Source: an uncultured Pseudomonadales bacterium (GTDB lineage: Bacteria; Pseudomonadota; Gammaproteobacteria; Pseudomonadales; Pseudohongiellaceae). Taken from it: a DNA stretch of 64,000 nt. This document shows positions 24,582 through 32,606 of this stretch, piece by piece; position 1 is the first letter of the stretch, and each line of letters begins with the position of its first letter. The stretch is from positions 1-64,000 of the forward strand of contig CASIAB010000007.1 in the NCBI GenBank assembly GCA_949372635.1, read 5' to 3'. Under the pieces are notes generated by a model. It saw only the letters and a list, made by a program, of their open reading frames with translations. It was not told the DNA's origin and ran no database searches. The position numbers and the translations under genes were made by a program.

Positions 24582-25366
24582 ATCGAATAGTCACAAGAAA
24601 ACTTCTAGCACTACTAATAATTTTATTGCCGAGCGCGGCGTATTCTCAAAATGATTCCGAGCAATGGATTCACCTCTTTAACGGCAAAGATCTTAGCAAC
24701 TGGACTCCTAAATTCACCGGCCATGAGCTAGGCGTAAACTACCGCGATACGTTTCGATTAGAAGATGGTGTTTTTAAAGTTTCCTATGACAACTGGTCTG
24801 ACTTTGATGGCGAGTTCGGTCACATTTTCTATGAAGAGAGTTTCTCCCATTATAGATTGGTGGTGGAATACCGATTTGTAGGGGATCAGGTAAACAATGG
24901 CCCTGGCTGGGCCTTCCGTAATAACGGTGTCATGTTGCACGGCCAATCTCCACAATCCATGACGTTGGACCAAGAATTTCCCGCCTCAATCGAAGTGCAA
25001 TTACTCGGCGGCAACGGCACCGATGAGCGGGCAACGGCAAATGTCTGCTCACCCGGCACGCACTACGTAAAAGATGGCGAGCTAGTTACACAGCACTGCA
25101 TTAACTCAAGCTCGGCCACCTATCACGGTGACCAATGGGTAACGCTTGAGGTTGAGGTGCGCGGTGATGACCTGATTCGCCATACCGTGAACGGCGAAAT
25201 GGTTTTCGAGTATTCGAAGACGCAACTAGATGAAAGCGATCCCGATGCGCAGAATTTAATCAATCAGGCTCAGCCTATCGCTGTAAGCGAGGGTTATATC
25301 TCATTGCAGGCAGAAAGCCATCCAACTGAATTCAGAAGAATAGACCTTTTACCTCTGGCTCACTAA
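24578..25366 (+). CDS. DUF1080 (3-keto-disaccharide hydrolase-type) secreted protein
   Basis: The 262-residue protein has a signal peptide (about 1-23, cut after YSQ). The DUF1080 concanavalin-like fold is marked by 'WIHLFNGKDLSNWTPKFTGHE', 'EFGHIFYEESFSHYRLVVEYRF', 'NNGVMLHGQSPQSM' and 'SIEVQLLGG', with a late 'GYISLQAESHPTEFRRIDL'. Members act on 3-keto-glycosides or bind carbohydrate. Convergent with it are a GMC oxidoreductase, its small subunit and a TIM-barrel isomerase, the set expected for making and breaking 3-keto sugars. This supports a sugar role by context. Confidence 0.8.
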   Translation: MNRIVTRKLLALLIILLPSAAYSQNDSEQWIHLFNGKDLSNWTPKFTGHELGVNYRDTFRLEDGVFKVSYDNWSDFDGEFGHIFYEESFSHYRLVVEYRFVGDQVNNGPGWAFRNNGVMLHGQSPQSMTLDQEFPASIEVQLLGGNGTDERATANVCSPGTHYVKDGELVTQHCINSSSATYHGDQWVTLEVEVRGDDLIRHTVNGEMVFEYSKTQLDESDPDAQNLINQAQPIAVSEGYISLQAESHPTEFRRIDLLPLAH

Positions 25367-25390
25367 AAGTTCACTATCCGAGCTTTGAAT

Positions 25391-27091
25391 CTAGAGAGTT
25401 CCGTCGGCGATCAGATCTGCTGCGTAGTGTGCCGCTCTAGCACTAAACGCCATGTAGGTGAGTGAAGGATTCTGACAAGCCGCAGATGTCATAAATGATC
25501 CATCAGTGATGAATAAGTTCGGCACATCGTGCGCCTGACACCAACCATTTAGCACAGAGTTCGCCGGATCGTGACCCATTCGTGCGCTACCCATCTCATG
25601 AATTCTATTCCCCGGTTTCGTCAGGCTAACATCGTTCGCCGTGATGTCCGTGCAGCCGGCCGCCTCTAACATCGCAACAGCATCCTTGCTCGCCTCCTCG
25701 AGCATAGTGTGTTCGTTATCGCTATAGGTTACATGGAACAGCGCTAACGGATTGCCCCAGCGATCGCGCTTCGAGCTATGCAGCGTAACTCGGTTCTCTG
25801 GATTCGGCAGTTGCTCACCGAACGCGCCTATGTTGACTCGCCAAGGGCCAGGGTTCTTATGCGCTTCTTTGAAGCCGCGACCGATACCGGCAATCCGTCC
25901 GCCCGCATTGCCTAACGGGCTCGAGCCACCTTGAAAACCAAAGCCACGAAGATAAGGCTTATCTTGACCGTTGAGATTCGCATAACGAGGAATATAGATA
26001 CCGCCACTGGGCCTGCGACCGAATACTTTCTGGTTATCGAAACCACTTATCAAGCCAGCCGCGCCCGCGCCACTCACATGGTCCATTAAGTTTCTGCCAA
26101 CTTGATCGGAACGATTCACTAACCCAGTTGGGAAAGCCACAGACTTCGATTGCAATAGAATCATCGCCGAGGCAATCGTAGAGGCATTCAAGAAAATCAC
26201 CTTCGACGTATAGAGACGTTTCTCATTTGTTTCTGCATCGACGATACGCACGCCAGTTACTCTATTAGTTTCCGCATCGTATTCAATCGAGCTCACGATA
26301 GCGTTATGCACCATTGTAAGATTGCCAGTTCTCTCGGCAGCCGGCAGTGTTGCGTTCAAGGATGAAAAGTAAGCCTTGAAAGAACAACCGAAGTGACAAC
26401 GGTTACGGACTTGGCAATTCGATCTGCCTAATGATTGCTGCTCTTCAGTCGCATCGGTGAGGTGCGCTACTCGCGCAGCGATAACATTTCGTTCTGGAAA
26501 CGTCGTTTCCACTTTGGCTTTGAGTGCTTTCTCGGCATCCGTTAACTCGAACGCAGGTTGAAAGACACTATCAGGTAACTGTGGTAGGCCTTCGGCGCTG
26601 CCCGCTATGCCGATGAAGGTTTCCACTTTCTCATACCATGGTTCTAATTCTTCGTAGCGAATTGGCCAGTCTATTCCGTAACCGTCAGTCTTGTTCGCGT
26701 TAAAATCTAGGTTACTTAGGCGATAAACTTGGCGTGACCACATGATGGAACGACCACCGGTATGATAACCACGCAACCAATCGTAGCTGGTGCCCTCTGC
26801 TTCCTCATAGGGATGTTCGTCATCTCGCACCCAGAAATTTTTGTTAGATTCCTTGATCGCGTAAGCAACACCGCCGTACTGTTTAGGATAGCGTTCGGCA
26901 ATCTCATCCTGTGCCACGTTATCCAGATTCGGGCTCTCCCAAGGAGCTAGATTATCGACGTAATCTCGCTCTGGAATAATTTCAGGTCCGCGTTCGAGCA
27001 CCAAAACCTTCAATCCACGCTCTGTGAGTTCCTTCGCGGACATGCCGCCACTCATTCCTGAACCAACTACTATTGCATCAAAGTCTGCCAC
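25391..27091 (-). CDS. GMC family FAD-dependent sugar oxidoreductase
   Basis: The 566-residue protein starts at GTG 27089-27091 behind AGGGAG. It has the N-terminal FAD-binding 'IVVGSGMSGGMSAKELTERGLKVLVLERG' (residues 6-34), 'RNRCHFGCSFKAY', and the C-terminal GMC block 'HEMGSARMGHDPANSVLN' with 'NLFITDGSFMTSAACQNPSLTYMA', where the active-site His and Asn are seen. There is no signal peptide of its own. The next gene encodes a Tat-exported gluconate 2-dehydrogenase subunit 3-like partner, so the complex is probably exported folded and works in the periplasm. It likely oxidises a sugar, perhaps at C3. Confidence 0.88.
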   Translation of the reverse strand: MADFDAIVVGSGMSGGMSAKELTERGLKVLVLERGPEIIPERDYVDNLAPWESPNLDNVAQDEIAERYPKQYGGVAYAIKESNKNFWVRDDEHPYEEAEGTSYDWLRGYHTGGRSIMWSRQVYRLSNLDFNANKTDGYGIDWPIRYEELEPWYEKVETFIGIAGSAEGLPQLPDSVFQPAFELTDAEKALKAKVETTFPERNVIAARVAHLTDATEEQQSLGRSNCQVRNRCHFGCSFKAYFSSLNATLPAAERTGNLTMVHNAIVSSIEYDAETNRVTGVRIVDAETNEKRLYTSKVIFLNASTIASAMILLQSKSVAFPTGLVNRSDQVGRNLMDHVSGAGAAGLISGFDNQKVFGRRPSGGIYIPRYANLNGQDKPYLRGFGFQGGSSPLGNAGGRIAGIGRGFKEAHKNPGPWRVNIGAFGEQLPNPENRVTLHSSKRDRWGNPLALFHVTYSDNEHTMLEEASKDAVAMLEAAGCTDITANDVSLTKPGNRIHEMGSARMGHDPANSVLNGWCQAHDVPNLFITDGSFMTSAACQNPSLTYMAFSARAAHYAADLIADGTL

Positions 27092-27156
27092 GGGTCACTC
27101 CCTATCTAATTCTGTTTTTACTTCTTGTATTCTATCTCTTCGTGTCTCTGCTACTT

Positions 27157-27687
27157 CTAGATCTCGACACTCGGATCCCAGCGCCCTGGAAAGGCCACCC
27201 ATTTCAATTCTTCGGTAGCACCATCTTCTGTGGCGAAGTAGGACTGGCTCACATAACCCTTCACTCGCTTATAGCCACTTGTGTCACTATCTTCTGCAAA
27301 AGCTGCAGCGTCGAATGAAACTAGTGATTGCTCCGCTGCGGTGTCACTTGCATCTAGGAAGTTCCCGCCAGCGCGCTGGTCTAACTCAACTTTTATGTGA
27401 CGCAGTGCTGTTCGATGAGCATTCTTTGTTTTATTGTTCGCCCAGTCTGTCATTAGGCCATCCATATAGCCTGGGACATTGGCGTCCACCGCGCCGGGAG
27501 TTTCAGTGCGTGGAATAATCAGGTCGCTAATACGTGTCACTAGCGCATATTCCTCACTAGTATAGAAGCGCGCTGCCGATCCGGGCCGCGTCGATAATAC
27601 ATTCGCAACTCCACCACACGCTGTTAGGGCGGTTGCGCCGCCGATCGACACAATCAAACCCTGCAATACTTCTCGTCTTGTTGTCAT
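27157..27687 (-). CDS. Gluconate 2-dehydrogenase subunit 3-like protein (Tat-exported)
   Basis: The 176-residue protein begins 'MTTRREVLQGLIVSIGGATALTACGG', a twin-arginine signal with a possible lipobox (TAC). The subunit 3 domain follows: 'YTSEEYALVTRISDLIIPRTETPGAVDANVPGYMDGLMTDW'. In gluconate and related dehydrogenases this small subunit carries the flavoprotein through the Tat system and stabilises it. It lies 65 bases upstream of the GMC gene on the same strand, as in known complexes. No cytochrome c subunit is adjacent. Confidence 0.85.
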   Translation of the reverse strand: MTTRREVLQGLIVSIGGATALTACGGVANVLSTRPGSAARFYTSEEYALVTRISDLIIPRTETPGAVDANVPGYMDGLMTDWANNKTKNAHRTALRHIKVELDQRAGGNFLDASDTAAEQSLVSFDAAAFAEDSDTSGYKRVKGYVSQSYFATEDGATEELKWVAFPGRWDPSVEI

Positions 27688-27736
27688 GTTCCTGCCTTTT
27701 TTTAGTCTTTCTTATTCAACTGAATACGCACCGAAT

Positions 27737-28594
27737 TCAGAAAACGGTGTTACGCACTGTGTAGAGGCTAACTGCTACTGAGGCCATTCCATTGCCTGGA
27801 CTATCGTGTTCGACAAAGAAGTGTTCGAAACCTGCTGTGTCTGCATGACTGAAGATTTCGGCGAAATCTATTTCTCCGCTCCCAACATCTGCCATACGGC
27901 CAAACTCATCCATGTCTTTGACATGCAGCATGCTAAATCGCCCTGGATGACTTTCAAAATAGGTAACTGGGTCGACACCCGCATTGCGAATCCAATACAG
28001 ATCGAGTTCCATATCGACTAAGTCTGCCTCGGTCTCGTTGAGCAAGATATCGTAAGGAATCTGGCCTCCGGTTACTTCAAATTCAAACGAATGGTTGTGA
28101 TAGCCCATCTTGATACCTACTTCTTTACAGACCTCACCGGCGCGATTCAAGTAGTCAGCAGTGCGCTGATACTCAGAAATGGTACGCTGGTTTGCTGGTA
28201 ATATTGGGACCACAATAAATTTCTGTCCCAAAATAGCAGCTCTTTCAACCTCGCCTTCGAGATCGTCTCGCAGCGCCTGCAATTGAATGTGTGCAGCTGG
28301 GGATGTCATGCCGTTCTGATCGAGTGTTCGTCTCACTTCGCTGGCAGATCTGCCAAAGTATCCTGCAAATTCCATTTCCTTAAAACCCAAGTCCGCGACC
28401 TTAGCGAGGGTGCCTTCAAAGTCTTGAGACATTTCATTGCGCAATGTATAGAGCTGCAGTCCCACATTTTCAACTCGACGGCCTTGCGCTAACGCAGTCA
28501 TTGGCAGAGAAGCGGCAGCACTCACGATTGCCGAGGAGCAAAGAAACTTACGTCGGTTAAAACCACGAGGTGTTGAGGGTGTCTTGATATTCAA
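27737..28594 (-). CDS. Secreted TIM-barrel sugar isomerase/lyase (xylose isomerase-like)
   Basis: The start is placed at TTG 28592-28594, seven bases after AGGAG. A start further upstream would run into the permease gene and lacks such a site. The 285-residue product has a Tat-like leader ('GFNRRKFLCSSAIVSAAAS'). It continues as an AP-endonuclease-2/xylose-isomerase-like barrel: 'LQLYTLRNEM', 'DLGFKEMEFAGYFG', 'GIKMGYHNHSFEF', 'MELDLYWIRNAGVDP', 'MLHVKDMDEFG' and 'GFEHFFVEHD', with metal-ligand His/Glu/Asp. Related periplasmic enzymes act as 3-keto-glucoside lyases or sugar epimerases, which fits the GMC and DUF1080 neighbours. Confidence 0.85.
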   Translation of the reverse strand: MNIKTPSTPRGFNRRKFLCSSAIVSAAASLPMTALAQGRRVENVGLQLYTLRNEMSQDFEGTLAKVADLGFKEMEFAGYFGRSASEVRRTLDQNGMTSPAAHIQLQALRDDLEGEVERAAILGQKFIVVPILPANQRTISEYQRTADYLNRAGEVCKEVGIKMGYHNHSFEFEVTGGQIPYDILLNETEADLVDMELDLYWIRNAGVDPVTYFESHPGRFSMLHVKDMDEFGRMADVGSGEIDFAEIFSHADTAGFEHFFVEHDSPGNGMASVAVSLYTVRNTVF

Positions 28595-28628
28595 TCTTAG
28601 TCTCCTGCTCGTATTATTATTTGAGGCT

Positions 28629-29594
28629 CTAATCCCGGCGCCATGCACCGCGCTGCAAATAAACCGCAACGATCACTATTATGCCTTGAACCGCTCCATT
28701 CAGGTAGTTACTTACCGCGTCGGTCAGATTCAAAATATTGCCTATTAGCGTCAGTATTAACGCCCCTACGACAGTACCCCAGATGCGTCCATAGCCGCCC
28801 TTCAGCACTGTACCACCGATAATGACCGCCGCTATTGCCTCGAGCTCCCAGAGTATGCCGGTCTGCCCCGATGCCGAACCTAGGCGCGGCACATAGATAA
28901 TAGTTGCAATAGAGACACAAACTCCCTGCAGCATATAGGTCGCCGTCTTCACGCGATCTACATTAATGGCTGAGTAGCGCGCAACGCTCTCGTTTGAGCC
29001 TACTGCGAAACAGTGCCTGCCGAACACAGTCATATTTAGGAGCACATAACCGATCACCGCCACTGCTAGGAAAACCCAGACAGGATAAGGCAGGCCAAGA
29101 AACACGCCGTAATAGACTTCCGAATACACATCGCCGATCGTGAAGTTAAGCGATAGTGTGCCGCCGTCTGCCATATAGGTAACCAATGAGCGATAGATCC
29201 CCATGGTGCCGAGCGTAACAATGAAGGCTTCAATCTTCGCTTTCGTGGTAAGTAGGCCATTTATCAGGCCTGCAACGGCACCGATACCCAGCGACGCGAT
29301 GATTGCCAAAATGATAATGGCTACCATCGAATCGATAGTGTCCATCAGCGCATTCATCAACAGGATCATGCAACCGGAAATAAAAGCAGCCATCGAGCCG
29401 ACTGAAAGATCGATGCCTCCTGCCGTGATTACGAAAGTCGCACCGATGGCAACGATGCCAATAAAAGAACTTCGCGCCAGAATATTGCTAAGATTGCCGC
29501 TACTAAGAAACGCATCGTTTACTAATACACCGATGGTAAAAACCACAACAAGTGCAATAAAAGGTCCAGCAGTTTTTAAGTCAAACTTAGGCAT
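28629..29594 (-). CDS. Sugar ABC transporter permease (RbsC-like)
   Basis: The 321-residue integral membrane protein has about eight to ten helices and the BPD-transp-2 pattern of ribose/xylose-type importers. Elements include 'ILARSSFIGIVAIGATFVITAGGIDLSVGSMAAF', 'VTLGTMGIYRSLVTYMADGG', 'FAVGSNESVARYSAINVDRVK' and 'GGTVLKGGYGRIWGTVVGAL'. Its ATG overlaps the end of the ATPase gene by eight bases, so the two are coupled. No periplasmic binding protein is encoded next to it, which such importers require. Confidence 0.9.
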   Translation of the reverse strand: MPKFDLKTAGPFIALVVVFTIGVLVNDAFLSSGNLSNILARSSFIGIVAIGATFVITAGGIDLSVGSMAAFISGCMILLMNALMDTIDSMVAIIILAIIASLGIGAVAGLINGLLTTKAKIEAFIVTLGTMGIYRSLVTYMADGGTLSLNFTIGDVYSEVYYGVFLGLPYPVWVFLAVAVIGYVLLNMTVFGRHCFAVGSNESVARYSAINVDRVKTATYMLQGVCVSIATIIYVPRLGSASGQTGILWELEAIAAVIIGGTVLKGGYGRIWGTVVGALILTLIGNILNLTDAVSNYLNGAVQGIIVIVAVYLQRGAWRRD

Positions 29595-31164
29595 TAGATG
29601 TTCCGCTTCCTAATTGATCGTGGTGTGACGGCTTATTTTTCAAGCCTGTGGCATAGCGCATAATTTCGTGTTCTTCTATTCCGTCGCCCTCTAGCACACC
29701 ACTTATCTGAGAGTGGTACATCACGGCTACGCGATGAGAAAGACCGATAACTTCGGTGATGTCGGAAGAGATGAGTATCAACGAATGTCCTGATGCCACC
29801 AGCTCAGCGATAAAGTGGTAGATCTGGCTTTTAGTGCCTATATCGATTCCGCGAGTAGGCTCGTCTATTATGATGACGCTTGGCTCAGCTTCAAGAATCT
29901 TGGCTAGCAATAGTTTCTGTTGATTTCCGCCAGAGAGGTTTCCTGCCACGATTGATTTATCCTTCATACGGATGTCGAATGTTTCGACGGCCTTCTTGAA
30001 CGCGACATCTTCTTGTTTAGTGTCGATCAACAAACGTGAAATTTTGTGCAGTGAAAACAAGGAGAAATTAAAAACCAACCCTTTCTCTAAGAGCAGGCCG
30101 CTTCCCTTACGATCTTTCGTGAGATAGGCGACTCCTTTGCTGCGCGCCACAGAGAGTTGCTTGAAATTAACACGTTCACCACGTAGCTCGACTCTTCCTG
30201 TGTTTCCCTTCGCGGAATTTCTCAATCCAAGCACAGTTTCTATCAACGCCGTGCGGCCGGAGCCAACAAGCCCGGAGAAACCGAGGACCTCACCTTTTCT
30301 CAACTCGAAGCTACTGGGCTCTGAACTGCCTTGTAGCAATAGATCACTAACTCGAAGAACTACTTTCGACGCGTCGGGAACCTTGGGAATCTCCGGAAAG
30401 AGAGAGCTTAACTCTCTACCCACCATCAATCGCGCCATGTCATCCTTGCTCAAATCAGCAGCAGAATAACTGCCCACTAACTCGCCATCACGCAGCACTG
30501 TAATCACATCAGCGATCTGCTTGATCTCATCCAACTTGTGCGAGATGAAAACGATCGCCACACCATCTTGGCGAAACCGGTCGATGAGCTCGAACAGCAC
30601 TTGACTTTCTTGTTGCGTGAGCACAGCGGTGGGTTCATCGAGGACAAGTACACGAGCATTTTTCGCCTGAGCCTTCGCGATCTCTACCATTTGCTTTGCA
30701 GAAACGGGAAGCTGATCGACAGCGGCGTCGGGGTCTATATCACTGCGCAGAACGTCTAAATATTCCTGCGCCTTGATCCGCATTGTTTTCTTATCTAGAA
30801 AAAAACGCCCGTTAATTTCGTTGCCGAGGAATATATTCTCTGCCACGGTGAGCTGCTCGGCGAGATTAAATTCCTGATGAATTAGTACGACGCCTGCCTG
30901 TTCGGCGATCGCGTTGTTCCAGAGGGTAAGTCTCTGTGAACTACCGCTGCCATCGCTAATGTGCAATTCACCCTGAGTGAGCGCCTCGAAGCCGGAGAGG
31001 ATTTTGACTAACGTAGACTTCCCGGCGCCATTCTCGCCAAGTATCGCGTGCACCTCTCCGCCGCGAAGCGTCAGATCGATGCCGTGCAAAACTTCGACAG
31101 GGCCGAAAGACTTGCGCAGGTTCTTAACTGAGAATATGAGCGATTTAGTATTTTCGTCTGACAT
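29587..31164 (-). CDS. Sugar ABC transporter ATPase, duplicated (RbsA-like)
   Basis: The 525-residue protein has two ABC domains, as in RbsA/XylG. The first has Walker A 'LGENGAGKSTL' and 'VLVLDEPTAVLTQQESQVLF'. The second has a degenerate Walker A in 'GLVGSGRTALIE', the signature 'AGNLSGGNQQKLLLAKIL' and Walker B 'VIIIDEPTRGIDIGTKS'. The substrate is a monosaccharide or related polyol; which one is not shown. It sits between the sulfatase and the permease on the same strand. Confidence 0.92.
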   Translation of the reverse strand: MSDENTKSLIFSVKNLRKSFGPVEVLHGIDLTLRGGEVHAILGENGAGKSTLVKILSGFEALTQGELHISDGSGSSQRLTLWNNAIAEQAGVVLIHQEFNLAEQLTVAENIFLGNEINGRFFLDKKTMRIKAQEYLDVLRSDIDPDAAVDQLPVSAKQMVEIAKAQAKNARVLVLDEPTAVLTQQESQVLFELIDRFRQDGVAIVFISHKLDEIKQIADVITVLRDGELVGSYSAADLSKDDMARLMVGRELSSLFPEIPKVPDASKVVLRVSDLLLQGSSEPSSFELRKGEVLGFSGLVGSGRTALIETVLGLRNSAKGNTGRVELRGERVNFKQLSVARSKGVAYLTKDRKGSGLLLEKGLVFNFSLFSLHKISRLLIDTKQEDVAFKKAVETFDIRMKDKSIVAGNLSGGNQQKLLLAKILEAEPSVIIIDEPTRGIDIGTKSQIYHFIAELVASGHSLILISSDITEVIGLSHRVAVMYHSQISGVLEGDGIEEHEIMRYATGLKNKPSHHDQLGSGTSNA

Positions 31165-31225
31165 CTGAACTTCTTATTCTTCTCTAGGCTCTCGTTCTAG
31201 AATACCAGTCATACTACTATTCATG

Positions 31226-32554
31226 TTAATTAGGGCGATTCCACATGTTTTCCAACACGGTACTGCCATATTCTTTTTGTCCTTCAATAAGAAGCACTCG
31301 CATCTGTTCAACAACTTCCGGGAATTCGCGCGTAAAGCTGTAAGTCTCCGACGGGTCACGCTGCACATCGAACAACAAACCATTAGGGCCGTAATAGGAG
31401 TCCGGATTATCGAAGCTAGGCACAGCAGCCCTGTAATGTGTTTCAACTACGAGCTTCCATTGACCACTGCGCACACCGGCGATTCGATCCCTATCGAACA
31501 GATAGAGCACCTCATGAGGTGAAGTTGCACCATCGGTTAGCATCGGTAAAATATTTTTTCCATCAATTTGACGATCTGTAGGTAAGTCGCCGCCAGCGAG
31601 CTTCACGAGCGTTGGAAATAAATCGATATTCATTGCCGGCTCGTTCGATACTAATCCGCCTGGAATTGTACCAACCCACTTTGCGATGAATGGAACACGT
31701 TGCCCGCCTTCCCAGGAGCTACCTTTACGATCACGAAATGGTCCAGGGCTTCCCTCGAACCACGGCCCATTGTCCGAGGTAAAAATAACGATCGTATTCT
31801 CTTCCAGACCTAGCCTTTTCAATGTGGCTAATACCTCACCCACACTCCAGTCGATGGTCTCTACCACATCACCGTATAGACCAGCATCGGACTGACCGCT
31901 GAATTGATTCGACACATACAAAGGCACATGCGGAAATGTATGCGGCATATAGAGGAAGAACGGATCGTCCTGGTTCTCTTCGATAAAACGAATCGCCTCA
32001 TTCGTGTAGCGTTCCGTCAAAGTATTCTGATTAACCGGATTCTCGATCATCTGATCCTGACGATAGAGTTCCAGAGGCGTCATGTCGTTGCTATGCAGGA
32101 CTCCGAAGTATTCATCGAAACCCTGAGTGAGTGGTGACCATTCCATTCGACTGCCTAGATGCCACTTGCCGAAAAGCGCGTTCTGATATCCGAGTGGCTT
32201 TAACGCCTCAGCCAGGCTGATCTCCTCCGAGGCAAGGTGAACGTCGTTGGTGGGTCGCGCAACATCGCTTACCAGATCGAGACGAATTGGATAGCGACCC
32301 GTTAAGAAGCCGCCTCTAGCAGCAGTGCAGACGTTTGCGCTGGAATAGAAACTATCGAGTCTCGCACCTTCTAGGGCCATGCGATCGAGGTTCGGTGTTT
32401 TTATTAGCTGTGAGCCATACACGCCTAAATCACCATAACCTAGATCGTCCGCCATAATAACGATGAAGTTGGGCCGCTGCGCGTCTTGCGCCTGAACGCC
32501 AGTAATAAGGCTAGCCGCCACTAAAAATAGCAATGATTTAACAAGTCGTCTCAT
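31226..32554 (-). CDS. Secreted S1-family sulfatase
   Basis: The start is ATG 32552-32554 behind GGGAGAAGAG; a TTG six codons upstream is the alternative. The 442-residue product has a signal peptide and the type I sulfatase core: metal ligands in 'IVIMADDLGYGDLG', the formylglycine site Cys76 in 'CTAARGGFLTGR' (CxAxR form), 'GKWHLGSRMEW', and 'FTSDNGPWF' with 'KGSSWEGGQRVPFIAKW'. It needs a formylglycine-generating enzyme, not seen in the window. The Cys-type site and location beside a sugar importer suggest removal of sulfate from sulfated carbohydrates. Confidence 0.9.
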   Translation of the reverse strand: MRRLVKSLLFLVAASLITGVQAQDAQRPNFIVIMADDLGYGDLGVYGSQLIKTPNLDRMALEGARLDSFYSSANVCTAARGGFLTGRYPIRLDLVSDVARPTNDVHLASEEISLAEALKPLGYQNALFGKWHLGSRMEWSPLTQGFDEYFGVLHSNDMTPLELYRQDQMIENPVNQNTLTERYTNEAIRFIEENQDDPFFLYMPHTFPHVPLYVSNQFSGQSDAGLYGDVVETIDWSVGEVLATLKRLGLEENTIVIFTSDNGPWFEGSPGPFRDRKGSSWEGGQRVPFIAKWVGTIPGGLVSNEPAMNIDLFPTLVKLAGGDLPTDRQIDGKNILPMLTDGATSPHEVLYLFDRDRIAGVRSGQWKLVVETHYRAAVPSFDNPDSYYGPNGLLFDVQRDPSETYSFTREFPEVVEQMRVLLIEGQKEYGSTVLENMWNRPN

Positions 32555-32606
32555 GCTTCTCTTCTCCCTCAACTTTCTTCAGTTTAGCCCGAATTCCTGG
32601 CGTCTA

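Noticed and set aside
28595..28669. Longer N-terminus for the TIM-barrel protein
   Set aside because: The extension runs into the permease gene, lacks a ribosome binding site and would place 25 unrelated residues before the Tat signal. TTG 28594 has AGGAG at ideal spacing.
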